Notes: generated by a model not told the origin, from the sequence alone. A DNA stretch of 55,424 bases from Burkholderiaceae bacterium (GCA_025458585.1 JALOSD010000007.1:1-55424), one strand, 5' to 3'. Numbered from the stretch's first letter, positions 23,510 to 40,205 are shown. Made by a program: numbers and translations.

Positions 23510-24979
23510 TCAGCCGGGAAACTCGGCCAGCCCGAAAGGTTGAGAGGACGAACGTGCGCACGCCTGCGCGTGCGGCGCGCGGGCGCTGCGCACGAGCGGC
23601 CCGATCGCGACCAGCGTCGCGAACAGCAGCGCGATCTCGAGGTGGTAGACGAAGCTGTAGCCGATGGCCGGTGAGGTCAGCGCCGGCCCCAGCGCGCCGC
23701 TCGTCGCAAGCGCCGAGACGAGGTCGCGCAACGCGCCGCCGGCGCCGATCGCCAGCCCCGCCGCGGTGGCTTGAACCGCGCCCCAGGCGCCGAGCGCGAT
23801 GCCGTTGCGCGTCGAGCCCTTCGCGAGGTCCATCGCGGCGGTCAGCGTCGCGACCGCGAACAGGCCGCCGCCGAAGCCGATCACCGCGGTGCCGACGCGA
23901 AACAGCGTCACCGAGTCGAGCGGGTGGGCGAAGACGACGGCGGCGAACGCGGCGATGCCGGCGAGCGCGCCACCGGCGGCGAGTCGGCAGGGGTCGGCCC
24001 CGCGCTTGAGCCAGCGCGCCGCGAGCGCGAACGCGGCCAGCGAGCCGCCAGCGAGCAGCGCCGTCAGCGCCGTCGTCGCGCCGACGCCCAGCCCCATGAT
24101 CTGGCCGCCGTAGGGCTCGAGCAGGATGTCTTGCATGCTGAACGCGGCGGTGCCGAGGCCCACCGCAACCAGCAGCCGGCTCGCGCGCCCGCCGGCGGCG
24201 AACTCGCGCCAGCTCTGGCGAAAGCCCGGGCGCGGCAGGTGCGGTGCGGTCAGCTGCGGGCGGCGCGGCTCCTGCTTCCACAGCGCGACCAGGTTCAGCG
24301 CCATCGACGCCAGCGCGACGCCCTGGATGATCTGGATCAGCTTGACCTGGCGGAAGTCGGCGAGCAGGGCGCCGAACCCGAGGCTCGCGACGACCATGCC
24401 GACGAGCAGCATCACGTACAGCAGCGCGACGACGCGCGGGCGCGTGTCCTCGGGGGCGAGGTCGGTCGCGAGCGCAAGGCCGGCCGTCTGCGTCGTGTGC
24501 AGCCCCGCGCCGACGAGCAGGAAGGCGAGCGCCGCGCCGATCTGGCCATAGAGGATCGGGCCGTGCGTGTCGCCTGACAGCACGAGCAGCGCGAACGGCA
24601 TGATCGCGAAGCCGCCGAACATCAGCAGCGTGCCGAACCAGATGTAGGGCACGCGCCGCCAGCCGAGCACCGAGCGGTGGTGGTCGGAGCGGTGGCCGAT
24701 CAGCGCGCGCAGCGGCGCGAACAGGAGCGGCAGCGCGACCATCGTCGCGACGAGGAACGCCGGCACGCCGAGCTCGACGATCATCACGCGGTTGAGCGTG
24801 CCGTTGAGCAGCACGAGCGCCATGCCGACCGAGACCTGGAACAGCGACAGCCGCAGCAGCCGCGGCAGCGGCAACTCGGTGCTCGCGGCGTCGGCGAACG
24901 GCAGCAGGCGCGGGCTGACGTGCTTCCAGCCGCGCGCGAGTTGCGCGCCCAGGCGCGGGCGATCGGCGCGCGTGGTCAT
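23510..24979 (-). CDS. lhaA: LhaA / PucC-family light-harvesting assembly MFS protein
   Basis: LSLFQVSVGMALVLLNGTLNRVMIVELGVPAFLVATMVALPLLFAPLRALIGHRSDHHRSVLGWRRVPYIW; between bchM and puhA; ATGA overlap with the bchM stop. Confidence 0.94.
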   Translation of the reverse strand: MTTRADRPRLGAQLARGWKHVSPRLLPFADAASTELPLPRLLRLSLFQVSVGMALVLLNGTLNRVMIVELGVPAFLVATMVALPLLFAPLRALIGHRSDHHRSVLGWRRVPYIWFGTLLMFGGFAIMPFALLVLSGDTHGPILYGQIGAALAFLLVGAGLHTTQTAGLALATDLAPEDTRPRVVALLYVMLLVGMVVASLGFGALLADFRQVKLIQIIQGVALASMALNLVALWKQEPRRPQLTAPHLPRPGFRQSWREFAAGGRASRLLVAVGLGTAAFSMQDILLEPYGGQIMGLGVGATTALTALLAGGSLAAFALAARWLKRGADPCRLAAGGALAGIAAFAAVVFAHPLDSVTLFRVGTAVIGFGGGLFAVATLTAAMDLAKGSTRNGIALGAWGAVQATAAGLAIGAGGALRDLVSALATSGALGPALTSPAIGYSFVYHLEIALLFATLVAIGPLVRSARAPHAQACARSSSQPFGLAEFPG

Positions 24980-25673
24980 GTGCGCACGAGCTCCAGTGCC
25001 TGCGACGTGTAGAAGCCCTGCGCGACGCGCTGCGTGCGCGCCCGCCGCCAGCCGTGCAGCAGCGGTTCGGCGTCGAGCCGGCGGTGCAGGTCGGCCTCGG
25101 CGACCGGCTCGATCGCGGGCGAACGGTTGCTGCGCGGGAACCACTGACCCACCGCGTGCATCGCCGCCAGCGCCGGCGTGCGCGGCGCGAACGTGAACAC
25201 GATCGACACGCGCGCTCGCTGCGCGAGGCCGGCGAGCACGCGCACCGCGTCGGGCGTGCGGTAGTGGATCAGCGAGTCCATGCCGACGACGTGATCGAAC
25301 GTGCCGAGCGCCGGGTCGAGCATGTCGCCGGCGCGAAAGTCGATGTGCTCGCGCAGTTCGTCGGGCAGCCGATCGCGCGCGATCTGCACCAGCGTCGGCG
25401 ACAGGTCGATCGCGGTGACGTGCGCGCCACGGCGCGCTGCCTCGACCGCGAGCAGCCCGGTGCCGCAGCCGGCGTCGAGCACGCGCGCGCCGGCGAGGTC
25501 GGCGGGCAGCCACGACAGCAGCGTCGCGCGCATGCGCTCGCGCCCGGCGCGCACGGTGGCGCGGATGCGCCCGACCGGCGCGTCGGAGGTCAGGCGGGCC
25601 CAGGCGTCGGCCGCGGTGCGGTCGAAGTAGTGCTCGATCTCGCTGCGGCGTTCGGTGTAGGTTTGCGCGTTCA

Positions 25674-25674
<1 letters not shown>
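24976..25674 (-). CDS. bchM: Mg-protoporphyrin IX methyltransferase
   Basis: RSEIEHYFDRTAADAWARLTSDAPVGRIRATVRAGRERMRATLLSWLP...VLDAGCGTGLLAVEAARRGAHVTAIDLSPTLVQIA. Confidence 0.95.
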
Positions 25675-30415
<4,741 letters not shown>

Positions 30416-32016
30416 ACAACGTGTCGATCGTGATGGTCGTGAGGCCCCGTTCGAGGGCGAAGCGCTCGGTGTTGCGCTTCGCCTTGCCGCGAACGAAGAA
30501 CGGAATCTTCTTGAGCTCGCGCTCGGCGTCGGCCGTCCAGGTGGCGACGCCGACCGCGTCGGGGATGGACGCCGTGGCCGGCGCGGCGTCGGCGCTCGCG
30601 GTGGCCGGCGCAGGGCTATCGGCCGCGGCCGCAGGCGGCTCGGCACGCGGCGGCGCCGGGCGGCCGAGGTGCGAGGGCGCCGCGTCCTCGTGGAACTCGA
30701 AGTCGCCGCGGAACATGCCGATCAGGTGTTCCTCGAGCCCCATCATCAGCGGGTGCACCCAGGTGTCGAACAGCACGTTCGCGCCTTCGAAGCCCATCTG
30801 GGGCGAGTAGCGCGCGGGGAAATCCTGCACGTGCACGGGCGCCGAGATCACGGCGCAGGGGATGCCCAGGCGCTTGGCGATGTGGCGCTCCATCTGCGTG
30901 CCCAGCACGAGCTCGGGCTGCAGCTCGGCGACCTTGGCCTCGACCTCGAGGTAGTCGTCGGTGATGAGCGGCTCGACGCCGTACAGCGCCGCGGCGGCGC
31001 GGATGTCGCGCGCGAACTCGCGGCCGTAGGTGCCCAGGCCGACGACGGTGAAGCCCATCTCCTGCGTCGCGACGCGCGCGGCGGCGACGGCGTGCGTCGC
31101 GTCGCCGAATACGAACACGCGCTTGCCGGTGAGATACGTCGAATCGACCGACTTCGAGTACCAGGGCGCGCGCGAGGCGGCCGCGTCATCGAGCACCGCG
31201 CCGGCGTCGACGCCGGCCAGTTCGGCGACCTCGGCGACGAAGTCGCGCGTGGCGCCGAACCCGATCGGCACCGTCTTCGTCGCCGGCTGGGCGAAGCTGC
31301 GCTGCAGCCACTGCGCCGCGGTGTGCGCGACCTCGGGGTAGAGCACGACGTTGAAGTCGGCGTCGCCCAGGCGTGCGAAGTCGGCCGGCGTCGCCCCCAT
31401 CGGCGCGACGACGTTGACGTCGACGCCCAGACGCGCGAGCAGCTTCGTGATCTCTGCGACGTCGTCGCGATGGCGGAAGCCGAGCGCGGTCGGCCCGAGC
31501 AGGTTGCAGCTCGGCCGCGTGCCGGCTTCACGCGCGGCGCGCGGCTGTCCCTTGCGCTCGGCCGGGCCGGCGAGCGCGCGCACGAGCTGATAGAAGGTCT
31601 CGGCTGCGCCCCAGTTCTCCTTGCGCTGGTAGCTCGGCAGCTCGAGCGGCACGACCGGCACCGGCAGGTTCAGCGCCTGAGCGAGGCCCCCGGGGTCGTC
31701 CTGGATCAGCTCGGCGGTGCACGACGCGCCGACGATCATCGCCTGCGGCCGGAAGCGCTCGTAGGCCTCGCGCGCGGCGGTCTTGAACAGCTCGGCGGTG
31801 TCGCCGCCGAGGTCGCGCGCCTGGAACGTGGTGTAGGTGACGGGCGGGCGCTCGGCGCGACGCTCGATCATCGTGAACAGCAAGTCGGCGTAGGTGTCGC
31901 CCTGCGGCGCGTGCAGCACGTAGTGCAGACCCTTCATGCCGGTGGCCACGCGCATCGCGCCGACGTGCGGCGGGCCTTCGTAGGTCCAGACGGTCAGTTG
32001 CATGGCCGCTGCGCTC

Positions 32017-33949
<1,933 letters not shown>

Positions 33950-33955
<6 letters not shown>

Positions 33956-33978
33956 CTCCGGATTCGATGGTTAATCAT
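33950..33978 (+). promoter_or_regulatory. possible promoter towards ppaA-ppsR (TTGACA-N17-AATCAT)
   Basis: Perfect TTGACA at 33950 with a weak -10 (AATCAT) 17 nt downstream; divergent from the bchF promoter. Confidence 0.4.
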
Positions 33979-34404
33979 GAAACCGCTCGCTGTCGCCCGC
34001 GGTCTGGGGCGGTGTCGGGTCGCCAGCGGCACCGCCGTCGGTGGCGGACACAGTGGGGCACGGCCGGAGGGCGGCGGGCGTGCGCCGATTGACTGCTCCT
34101 CGCGTCGCCTGTAGAACCCGATCGGAGCGTTGACGATGAGTTCGGCGGGTGACCTGACAGACCGCACCGTCCATCCCAGGCGCTTGAAGGGTGGCGTGCG
34201 GATTCCCGTCCCGGCTTGGCCGTGGCGTCTGGTCGCCATCCTCCAGTCCTATTTGGCGAGGAAGGGAGGGGAGATGGACCGTTCGACGCGCACCGCGACG
34301 CGTTCGGGTGTTGATGGGCCGATGGCGGCCAACGACAGCGTGGCGGCCGCGCCGCCGACGACGACGAGGCGCTCGCCGCCGTCGAGTCGCATCTGGCGCG
34401 CGGC

Positions 34405-34992
34405 GTGCCGGTCGAGACCGTCTTCGTCGAACTGCTCGCGCCGACCGCGCATCGGCTGGGCGAAATGTGGACGCAGGACCGCTGCGACTTCACCGACGTC
34501 ACGCTCGGTCTCGGTCGGTTGCAGCGCGTGCTGCGCGAGGTCAGCGCCGGGCTCTCGCCGGCCGGTGGTGCCGTCGACGTCGGCGAGCCGGCCGAGGGCG
34601 CGCGCCGCATCCTGCTGCTGCCGAGCCCCGGCGAACAGCACACGTTCGGGCTCGTGATGGTCGCCGAGCTGTTCCGCCGCGCCGGCTGGGAGGTTTCCGG
34701 CGGGCCGTGGGAAGCGGCGTCCGACGCTGCGCGGCTCGTCGACAGCGAATGGTTCGACGTCGTCGGGTTCTCGCTCGCTGCCGAGATGCACGTGGACGCG
34801 CTCGCGGAATGCATCGGGGTGGTGCGGCAGGCCAGCCGCAACGGCCAGGTCGGCATCATGGTCGGTGGGCCGGTCTTCCGTTCGCGTCCCGAACTCGCGA
34901 ACCGGGTTGGCGCCGACCTGACGGCGGTCGACGGCCGCGAGGCGCCGCTGCTGGCGAGCCGCTTCCTCGTCGCCCGTTGGCGTCGTGGGTGA
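34405..34992 (+). CDS. ppaA: PpaA/AerR-like cobalamin-binding photosynthesis regulator; N-terminus uncertain or frameshifted
   Basis: PVETVFVELLAPTAHRLGEMWTQDRCDFTDVTLGLGRLQRVLRE...LLLPSPGEQHTFGLVMVAELFRRAGWEVSGGPW; adjacent to ppsR. Coding similarity continues upstream to about 34351 but meets a stop at 34312 without a usable ATG. Confidence 0.75.
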   Translation: MPVETVFVELLAPTAHRLGEMWTQDRCDFTDVTLGLGRLQRVLREVSAGLSPAGGAVDVGEPAEGARRILLLPSPGEQHTFGLVMVAELFRRAGWEVSGGPWEAASDAARLVDSEWFDVVGFSLAAEMHVDALAECIGVVRQASRNGQVGIMVGGPVFRSRPELANRVGADLTAVDGREAPLLASRFLVARWRRG

Positions 34993-35056
34993 CGTTGCAG
35001 GGGCCCGGGCATGGCAAGGCCAGCATCATGAGATTGCGTGGAGGGAACCCCGCGTC

Positions 35057-36481
35057 ATGAAGTTGTTCGACGCGCCTGCGCGCACGATCGGCGCCCTCGA
35101 TGCCGACACGGCATCGACCGTGCTGGCCTCGGCGGCCGACGTCGCGCTCGTGCTCGACGACGACGGCATCATCCGTGACCTCGCGGTCGGCAGCGACGAC
35201 CTGCCGGTCGACGAGTGCCGGCAGTGGCTCGGCAAGCCCTGGCTGCAGACGGTGGCCATCGACAGCCGGCAGAAGGTCGAGGAACTGCTCGGGCGCGTCA
35301 CCGCGGCGGCGGGCACCGCGCGCTGGCGGCACGTGAACCAGGCGCTCGCCGGTGGCGAGGAGTTGCCGTTGCTCTACGCCACGGTGCGGCTCGGCGAGGG
35401 TGACGAGGCGGCCAGCGGGCGCACGATCGCCTTCGGCCGTGACCTGCGCGGCCACGTCGGGCTGCAGCAGCGGCTGCTGAAGGCGCAGCAGACGATGGAG
35501 CGCGACTACTGGCGGCTGCGCCACATGGAGACGCGCTACCGCCTGCTGTTCCAGGTCGCCTCCGAGGCGGTGCTGATCCTCGACGCGGCGACGCTGCGCC
35601 TCGAGGAGGCCAACCCCGAGGCGGCGCGACTGTTCGGCGAGGCGCTGCGCCGCCCCGGCTGGCTGCTGCCCGAGAGCTTCGACGCCGAGAACGCGACGAC
35701 GGTGCAGGCCGTGCTGGCCGCGGTGCGCGCGACCGGTCGCGCCGACAACGTGCGCGCGCACATGACCGATCGCCGCGAGCTGCTGCTGTCGGTGTCGCTG
35801 TTCCGGCAGGAGAAGTCGTCGCATTTCCTCGTTCGCGCGACGCCGGTGACGGCGGCGCAGCCGATGGCCGACGAGCCGGGGCGGCAGATGCTGCTGCGCG
35901 TGCTCGAGTCGGCGCCCGACGCGTTCGTCGTCACCGACCCCGAAGGCCGGGTGATCACCGCCAACCGCGCGTTCTGCGACCTCGCACAGCTTTCCGCCGA
36001 GGAGCAGGCGCGCGGTCAGTCGCTCGGCGGCTGGCTCGGGCGCACCGGCGTCGAACTGGGCGTGCTGATCAGCAACCTGCGCAGCAGCGGCGCGGTGCGC
36101 CTGTTCGCGACCCAGGTGCGTGGTGCGCTCGGCTCGGCGGCCGAAGTCGAGGTCTCGGCGGTGTCGGTCGCCAGCGCCCCGCCGGTGCTCGGCTTCACGA
36201 TCCGCGACGTCGGCCGTCGCCTCAGCGAGTCGGCCCACGGCGCGCGCGACCTGCCGCGCTCGGTCGGGCAGATGACCGAGCTCGTCGGGCGGGTGCCGCT
36301 CAAGGAGATCGTGCGCGACACGACCGACATGATCGAGCAGCTGTGCATCGAGGCGGCGCTGCAGCTCACGAACGACAACCGCGCCTCGGCGGCCGAGATG
36401 CTCGGCCTGTCGCGCCAGAGTCTGTACGTGAAGATGCGCCGCTACGACCTCGGCGACCTCGTCGGCGACCACGACGAGTGA
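35057..36481 (+). CDS. ppsR: transcriptional regulator PpsR/CrtJ (PAS domains plus Fis-type HTH)
   Basis: MKLFDAPARTIGALDADTASTVLASAADVALVLDDDGIIRDLAVGSDDLP...; PAS LESAPDAFVVTDPEGRVITANRAFCDLAQL; C-terminal HTH EAALQLTNDNRASAAEMLGLSRQSLYVKMRRYDL. Confidence 0.94.
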   Translation: MKLFDAPARTIGALDADTASTVLASAADVALVLDDDGIIRDLAVGSDDLPVDECRQWLGKPWLQTVAIDSRQKVEELLGRVTAAAGTARWRHVNQALAGGEELPLLYATVRLGEGDEAASGRTIAFGRDLRGHVGLQQRLLKAQQTMERDYWRLRHMETRYRLLFQVASEAVLILDAATLRLEEANPEAARLFGEALRRPGWLLPESFDAENATTVQAVLAAVRATGRADNVRAHMTDRRELLLSVSLFRQEKSSHFLVRATPVTAAQPMADEPGRQMLLRVLESAPDAFVVTDPEGRVITANRAFCDLAQLSAEEQARGQSLGGWLGRTGVELGVLISNLRSSGAVRLFATQVRGALGSAAEVEVSAVSVASAPPVLGFTIRDVGRRLSESAHGARDLPRSVGQMTELVGRVPLKEIVRDTTDMIEQLCIEAALQLTNDNRASAAEMLGLSRQSLYVKMRRYDLGDLVGDHDE

Positions 36482-36515
36482 ATCGCGCGCCGGCGGCGAT
36501 CGCGCGGCCGCAGGC

Positions 36516-36533
36516 TGTCATCCAGGATTGACA
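36516..36533. promoter_or_regulatory. putative PpsR/CrtJ site upstream of bchG
   Basis: TGTcatccaggattgACA: exact TGT-N12-ACA match, 84 bp upstream of bchG; contains a TTGACA at 36528. Confidence 0.7.
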
Positions 36534-36550
36534 AGTTTGTTGACCGAGAG

Positions 36551-36568
36551 TGTCAATCTGGATTGACG
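36551..36568. promoter_or_regulatory. second putative PpsR/CrtJ site upstream of bchG (ACG variant)
   Basis: TGTcaatctggattgACG; closely matches the 36516 site and the bchF/ppaA arm TGTcaatcaggctagACG. Confidence 0.55.
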
Positions 36569-36599
36569 CTCGCGCCGGCCGGGTGCAAGAATCGGCCGC

Positions 36600-37484
36600 A
36601 TGGCCCTGCCCGAGCCCGCAGCCGTCGCGCAACTGCTCAAGCCCATCACCTGGTTCCCGCCGATGTGGGCGTTCGGGTGCGGCGTCATCGCCTCGGGCGT
36701 GGCCACCGAGGGTCGCTGGGGCCTGATCGTCACGGGCGTCGTGCTCGCCGGGCCTCTCGTGTGCGGCACGAGCCAGGCCGTCAACGACTGGTTCGACCGC
36801 CACGTCGACGCGATCAACGAGCCGAAGCGGCCGATCCCGTCCGGGCGTATCCCGGGCCGCTGGGGGCTGTACATCGCGATCGCGTGGACGCTGCTGTCGC
36901 TCGTCGTCGCGACCGCGCTCGGCCCCTGGGGCTTCGCGGCCGCCGCCGTCGGCCTGCTGCTCGCGTGGCTGTACAGCGCACCGCCGGTGCGCCTGAAGAA
37001 CAACGGCTGGTGGGGCAACGCGGCGTGCGCGGCGTCGTACGAGGGCTTGGCCTGGTTCACCGGCTCGGCCGTGATGGCCGGCGGCGCGATGCCGAGCCAG
37101 CAGTCGATCATGCTGGCCGTGCTCTACAGCGCCGGGGCGCACGGCATCATGACGCTCAACGACTTCAAGGCGATCGAGGGTGACCGCGTGATGGGCGTGC
37201 GCTCGCTGCCGGTGCAGCTCGGCGTCGGCGGCGCCGCGCGCGCCGCGTGCTGGATCATGGCGCTGCCGCAGGTCGGCGTCATCCTGCTGCTGATCCAGTG
37301 GGGCTTGCCGACCTACGCGCTGTCGGTCGGTGCGCTGCTGTTCGCGCAGGTCATGCTGATGGACCGCTTCCTCGACGACCCGCGCGGGCGCGCCGTCGCC
37401 TACAGCGGGGCGGGCGTGACGCTGTACGTGATCGGGATGATGGTCAGCGCGTTCGCGCTGCGCTCGGGCGGGGTGGCGCCGTGA
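36600..37484 (+). CDS. bchG: bacteriochlorophyll a synthase (geranylgeranyl transferase)
   Basis: LLKPITWFPPMWAFGCGVIASGV...SQAVNDWFDRHVDAINEPKRPIPSGRIPGRWGLYIAI (UbiA-family DxxxD motif). Confidence 0.96.
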   Translation: MALPEPAAVAQLLKPITWFPPMWAFGCGVIASGVATEGRWGLIVTGVVLAGPLVCGTSQAVNDWFDRHVDAINEPKRPIPSGRIPGRWGLYIAIAWTLLSLVVATALGPWGFAAAAVGLLLAWLYSAPPVRLKNNGWWGNAACAASYEGLAWFTGSAVMAGGAMPSQQSIMLAVLYSAGAHGIMTLNDFKAIEGDRVMGVRSLPVQLGVGGAARAACWIMALPQVGVILLLIQWGLPTYALSVGALLFAQVMLMDRFLDDPRGRAVAYSGAGVTLYVIGMMVSAFALRSGGVAP

Positions 37485-38851
37485 GCGCCGCGCTGCCGCC
37501 GATCGGCTGGGGTGGCATCGCGCGCCTCGGTCTCGTGCAGGCGTGCCTCGGCGCCGTCGTCGTGCTGACGACGTCGACGCTCAACCGCGTGATGGTCGTC
37601 GAGCTCGGCCTGCCGGCGCTGCTGCCGGGGCTGCTCGTCGGGCTGCACTACGTGCTGCAGGTGCTGCGCCCGCGCATGGGCTACGGCTCCGACGTCGGCG
37701 GGCGGCGCACGCCGTGGATCGTCGGCGGCATGGCCACGCTGGCGCTCGGCGGCTTCACCGCCGCCGCCGCCGTCGTGTGGATGGGCAGCGACCGCTTCGC
37801 TGGCATCGCGCTCGCGCTGTTCGCCTTCACGCTGATCGGCGTGGGCATCAGCGCCGCCGGCACGTCGCTGCTCGTGCTGCTTGCCAAGCGGGTCGACGAC
37901 GCGCGCCGCGCCCCGGCGGCCACCGTCGTGTGGGTGATGATGATCGCCGGTTTCGCCGTCACCGCGGGCGTTGCCGGCCAGCTGCTCGACCCGTACTCGC
38001 CGGCGCGCCTGCTCGCGGTGTGCGGCGGCGTCTCGGCGGCGGCGTTCGTCGTCTCGACGCTCGCGCTGCTCGGCGTCGAAGGGCGAGGCGGCGGCGAGCG
38101 GGCAGCGGCCGAGGCCGAGGAGCGCCCGGCGTTCCTCGCCGCGCTCGCGCAGGTGTGGGCCGAGCCGGCGGCACGCCGCTTCACGATCTTCGTCTTCGTG
38201 TCGATGCTCGCGTTCAGCGCGCAGGACCTGATCCTCGAGCCGTTCGCAGGCCTGGTGTTCGGCTACACGCCGGGCGAGTCGACGAAGCTGTCGGGCGTGC
38301 AGCACGGCGGCGTGCTGCTCGGGATGATCGCCGTCGCGCTCGCCGGCGGGCCGCTCGGGCGGCGCTGGCTGCCGGCGGCGTTCGGCTCGCTGCGGCTGTG
38401 GACGGTGGGCGGCTGTCTCGTCTCGGGCGCCGCGCTCGCCGGCCTCGTGATCGGCGGCGCGGTCGGCACCGACTGGCCGCTGCGCGTCAACGTGTTCCTG
38501 CTCGGGGCGGCCAACGGCGCGTTCTCGATCGCCGCCATCGCCTCGATGATGCGCATGGCGGGGCAGGGGCGCGAGCGGCGCGAGGGCACGCGCATGGGCT
38601 TGTGGGGCGCGTCGCAGGCGATCGCGTTCGGGCTCGGCGGGCTGATCGGCGCCACCGCGAGCGACGTCGCGCGCTGGCTCGTCGGCTCGCCGGCGTCGGC
38701 GTACGGCCTGGTGTTCCTCGCCGAGGCGCTGCTGTTCGTCGTCGCGGCGCGGCTGGCGTGGCGGGTGGGGCGCGCCGAGGCGCCAGACGGACCGGCGAGC
38801 GCGCCGGCGGCAACGATGCAGGTGGCAGCCGTGGGGCTGGACAGGAGATGA
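37481..38851 (+). CDS. PucC-family BCD transporter (bch2-like MFS protein)
   Basis: GTG start in a GTGA overlap with bchG; LGAVVVLTTSTLNRVMVVELGLPALLPGLLVGLHYVLQVLRPRMGYGSDVGGRRTPWIVGG. Confidence 0.9.
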   Translation: MSAALPPIGWGGIARLGLVQACLGAVVVLTTSTLNRVMVVELGLPALLPGLLVGLHYVLQVLRPRMGYGSDVGGRRTPWIVGGMATLALGGFTAAAAVVWMGSDRFAGIALALFAFTLIGVGISAAGTSLLVLLAKRVDDARRAPAATVVWVMMIAGFAVTAGVAGQLLDPYSPARLLAVCGGVSAAAFVVSTLALLGVEGRGGGERAAAEAEERPAFLAALAQVWAEPAARRFTIFVFVSMLAFSAQDLILEPFAGLVFGYTPGESTKLSGVQHGGVLLGMIAVALAGGPLGRRWLPAAFGSLRLWTVGGCLVSGAALAGLVIGGAVGTDWPLRVNVFLLGAANGAFSIAAIASMMRMAGQGRERREGTRMGLWGASQAIAFGLGGLIGATASDVARWLVGSPASAYGLVFLAEALLFVVAARLAWRVGRAEAPDGPASAPAATMQVAAVGLDRR

Positions 38852-40059
38852 CGATGGAGACGAACCGCACTTTCGACGCCGTCGTGATCGGCGGCGGCCC
38901 GGCCGGCGCCACGGCGGCGCACGAGCTCGCGCAGGCCGGGCGCTCGGTGCTGCTGCTCGACCGCGCCGGGCGCATCAAGCCCTGCGGCGGCGCGATCCCG
39001 CCGCGGCTGATCCGCGACTTCGCGATTCCCGACGAGTTGCTCGTCGCGAAGGCGCGCTCGGCGCGCATGGTGTCGCCAAGCGACGAGCGGGTCGACATTC
39101 CGATCGAGAACGGCTTCGTCGGCATGGTCGACCGCGAGGTGTTCGACGAGTGGCTGCGCCAGCGTGCGGGCGACGCCGGCGCGGTGCGCGTGACCGGCAC
39201 CTTCGAGCGCCTCGACCGCGACGCCGACGGCACGACGATCGTGCGTTTCAGGCAGCGCGTCGGCGCGAAGGACGAGACCGTGCCGGCCTGGGTGCGCGCG
39301 AAGGCGGTGATCGGCGCCGACGGCGCGAAGTCGGCGGTGGCGCGGCAGGCGCTGCCCGACGTCGCCGAGAAGACGAAGTACGTTTCGGCGTACCACGAGA
39401 TCGTGCGCAAGCCCGAGGTCGAGCCCGCCGGCTACGACGGCACGCGCTGCGACGTCGTCTACCGCGGCTCGCTGTCGCCCGACTTCTATGGCTGGGTGTT
39501 CCCGCACGGCGATACGCTGTCGATCGGCACCGGCAGCGCCGAGAAGGGCTTCTCGCTGCGCACCGCGGTGGGCACGCTGCGCGAGTCCGCGGGCCTCGCC
39601 GACGCGATCACGCTGCGCCGCGAGGGCGCGCCGATCCCGCTCAAGCCGCTGCCGCGCTGGGACAACGGGCGCGACGTCGTGCTCGCCGGCGACGCCGCCG
39701 GCGTCGTCGCCCCGGCCTCGGGCGAGGGCATCTACTACGCGATGTACGGCGGCCAGCTCGCCGCGCAGGCGGTGGGCGAGATGCTCGCCACCGGTGACGC
39801 GCGCAGGCTGGCGCTCGCGCGCAAGCGCTTCATGAAGGCGCACGGTCGCGTGTTCTGGGTGCTCGGCATCATGCAGTACTTCTGGTACTCGTCGGACAAG
39901 CGACGCGAGCGCTTCGTCAGCATCTGCAAGGACAAGGACGTGCAGACGCTGACCTTCGAGTCGTACATGAACAAGCAGCTCGTGCGCAAGAAGCCGATGG
40001 CGCACGTGCGCATCTTCTTCAAGGACATGGCGCACCTGCTCGGCATGGCCCGGGTATGA
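38848..40059 (+). CDS. bchP: geranylgeranyl diphosphate/bacteriochlorophyll reductase
   Basis: FDAVVIGGGPAGATAAHELAQAGRSVLLLDRAGRIKPCGGAIPPRLIRDF; FAD-binding; overlaps the preceding stop. Confidence 0.96.
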   Translation: MTMETNRTFDAVVIGGGPAGATAAHELAQAGRSVLLLDRAGRIKPCGGAIPPRLIRDFAIPDELLVAKARSARMVSPSDERVDIPIENGFVGMVDREVFDEWLRQRAGDAGAVRVTGTFERLDRDADGTTIVRFRQRVGAKDETVPAWVRAKAVIGADGAKSAVARQALPDVAEKTKYVSAYHEIVRKPEVEPAGYDGTRCDVVYRGSLSPDFYGWVFPHGDTLSIGTGSAEKGFSLRTAVGTLRESAGLADAITLRREGAPIPLKPLPRWDNGRDVVLAGDAAGVVAPASGEGIYYAMYGGQLAAQAVGEMLATGDARRLALARKRFMKAHGRVFWVLGIMQYFWYSSDKRRERFVSICKDKDVQTLTFESYMNKQLVRKKPMAHVRIFFKDMAHLLGMARV

Positions 40060-40205
40060 GCGCACCGGGCGCGGCGCGCGGCCGGCGGGGCAAGCCGGTG
40101 GCCGCGGCGGCCGCGATCGCGGCGGTCGTGCGCGGCGCGCTGAACGCGGCGACGGTGCGCCCGAACGGCCCGCCCGGCGGCTGACGCGAGCGACGCGACG
40201 CATCG

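Noticed and set aside
33977-34273. Cobalamin riboswitch upstream of ppaA
   Set aside because: No convincing B12-box sequence was seen by eye; needs a covariance search.
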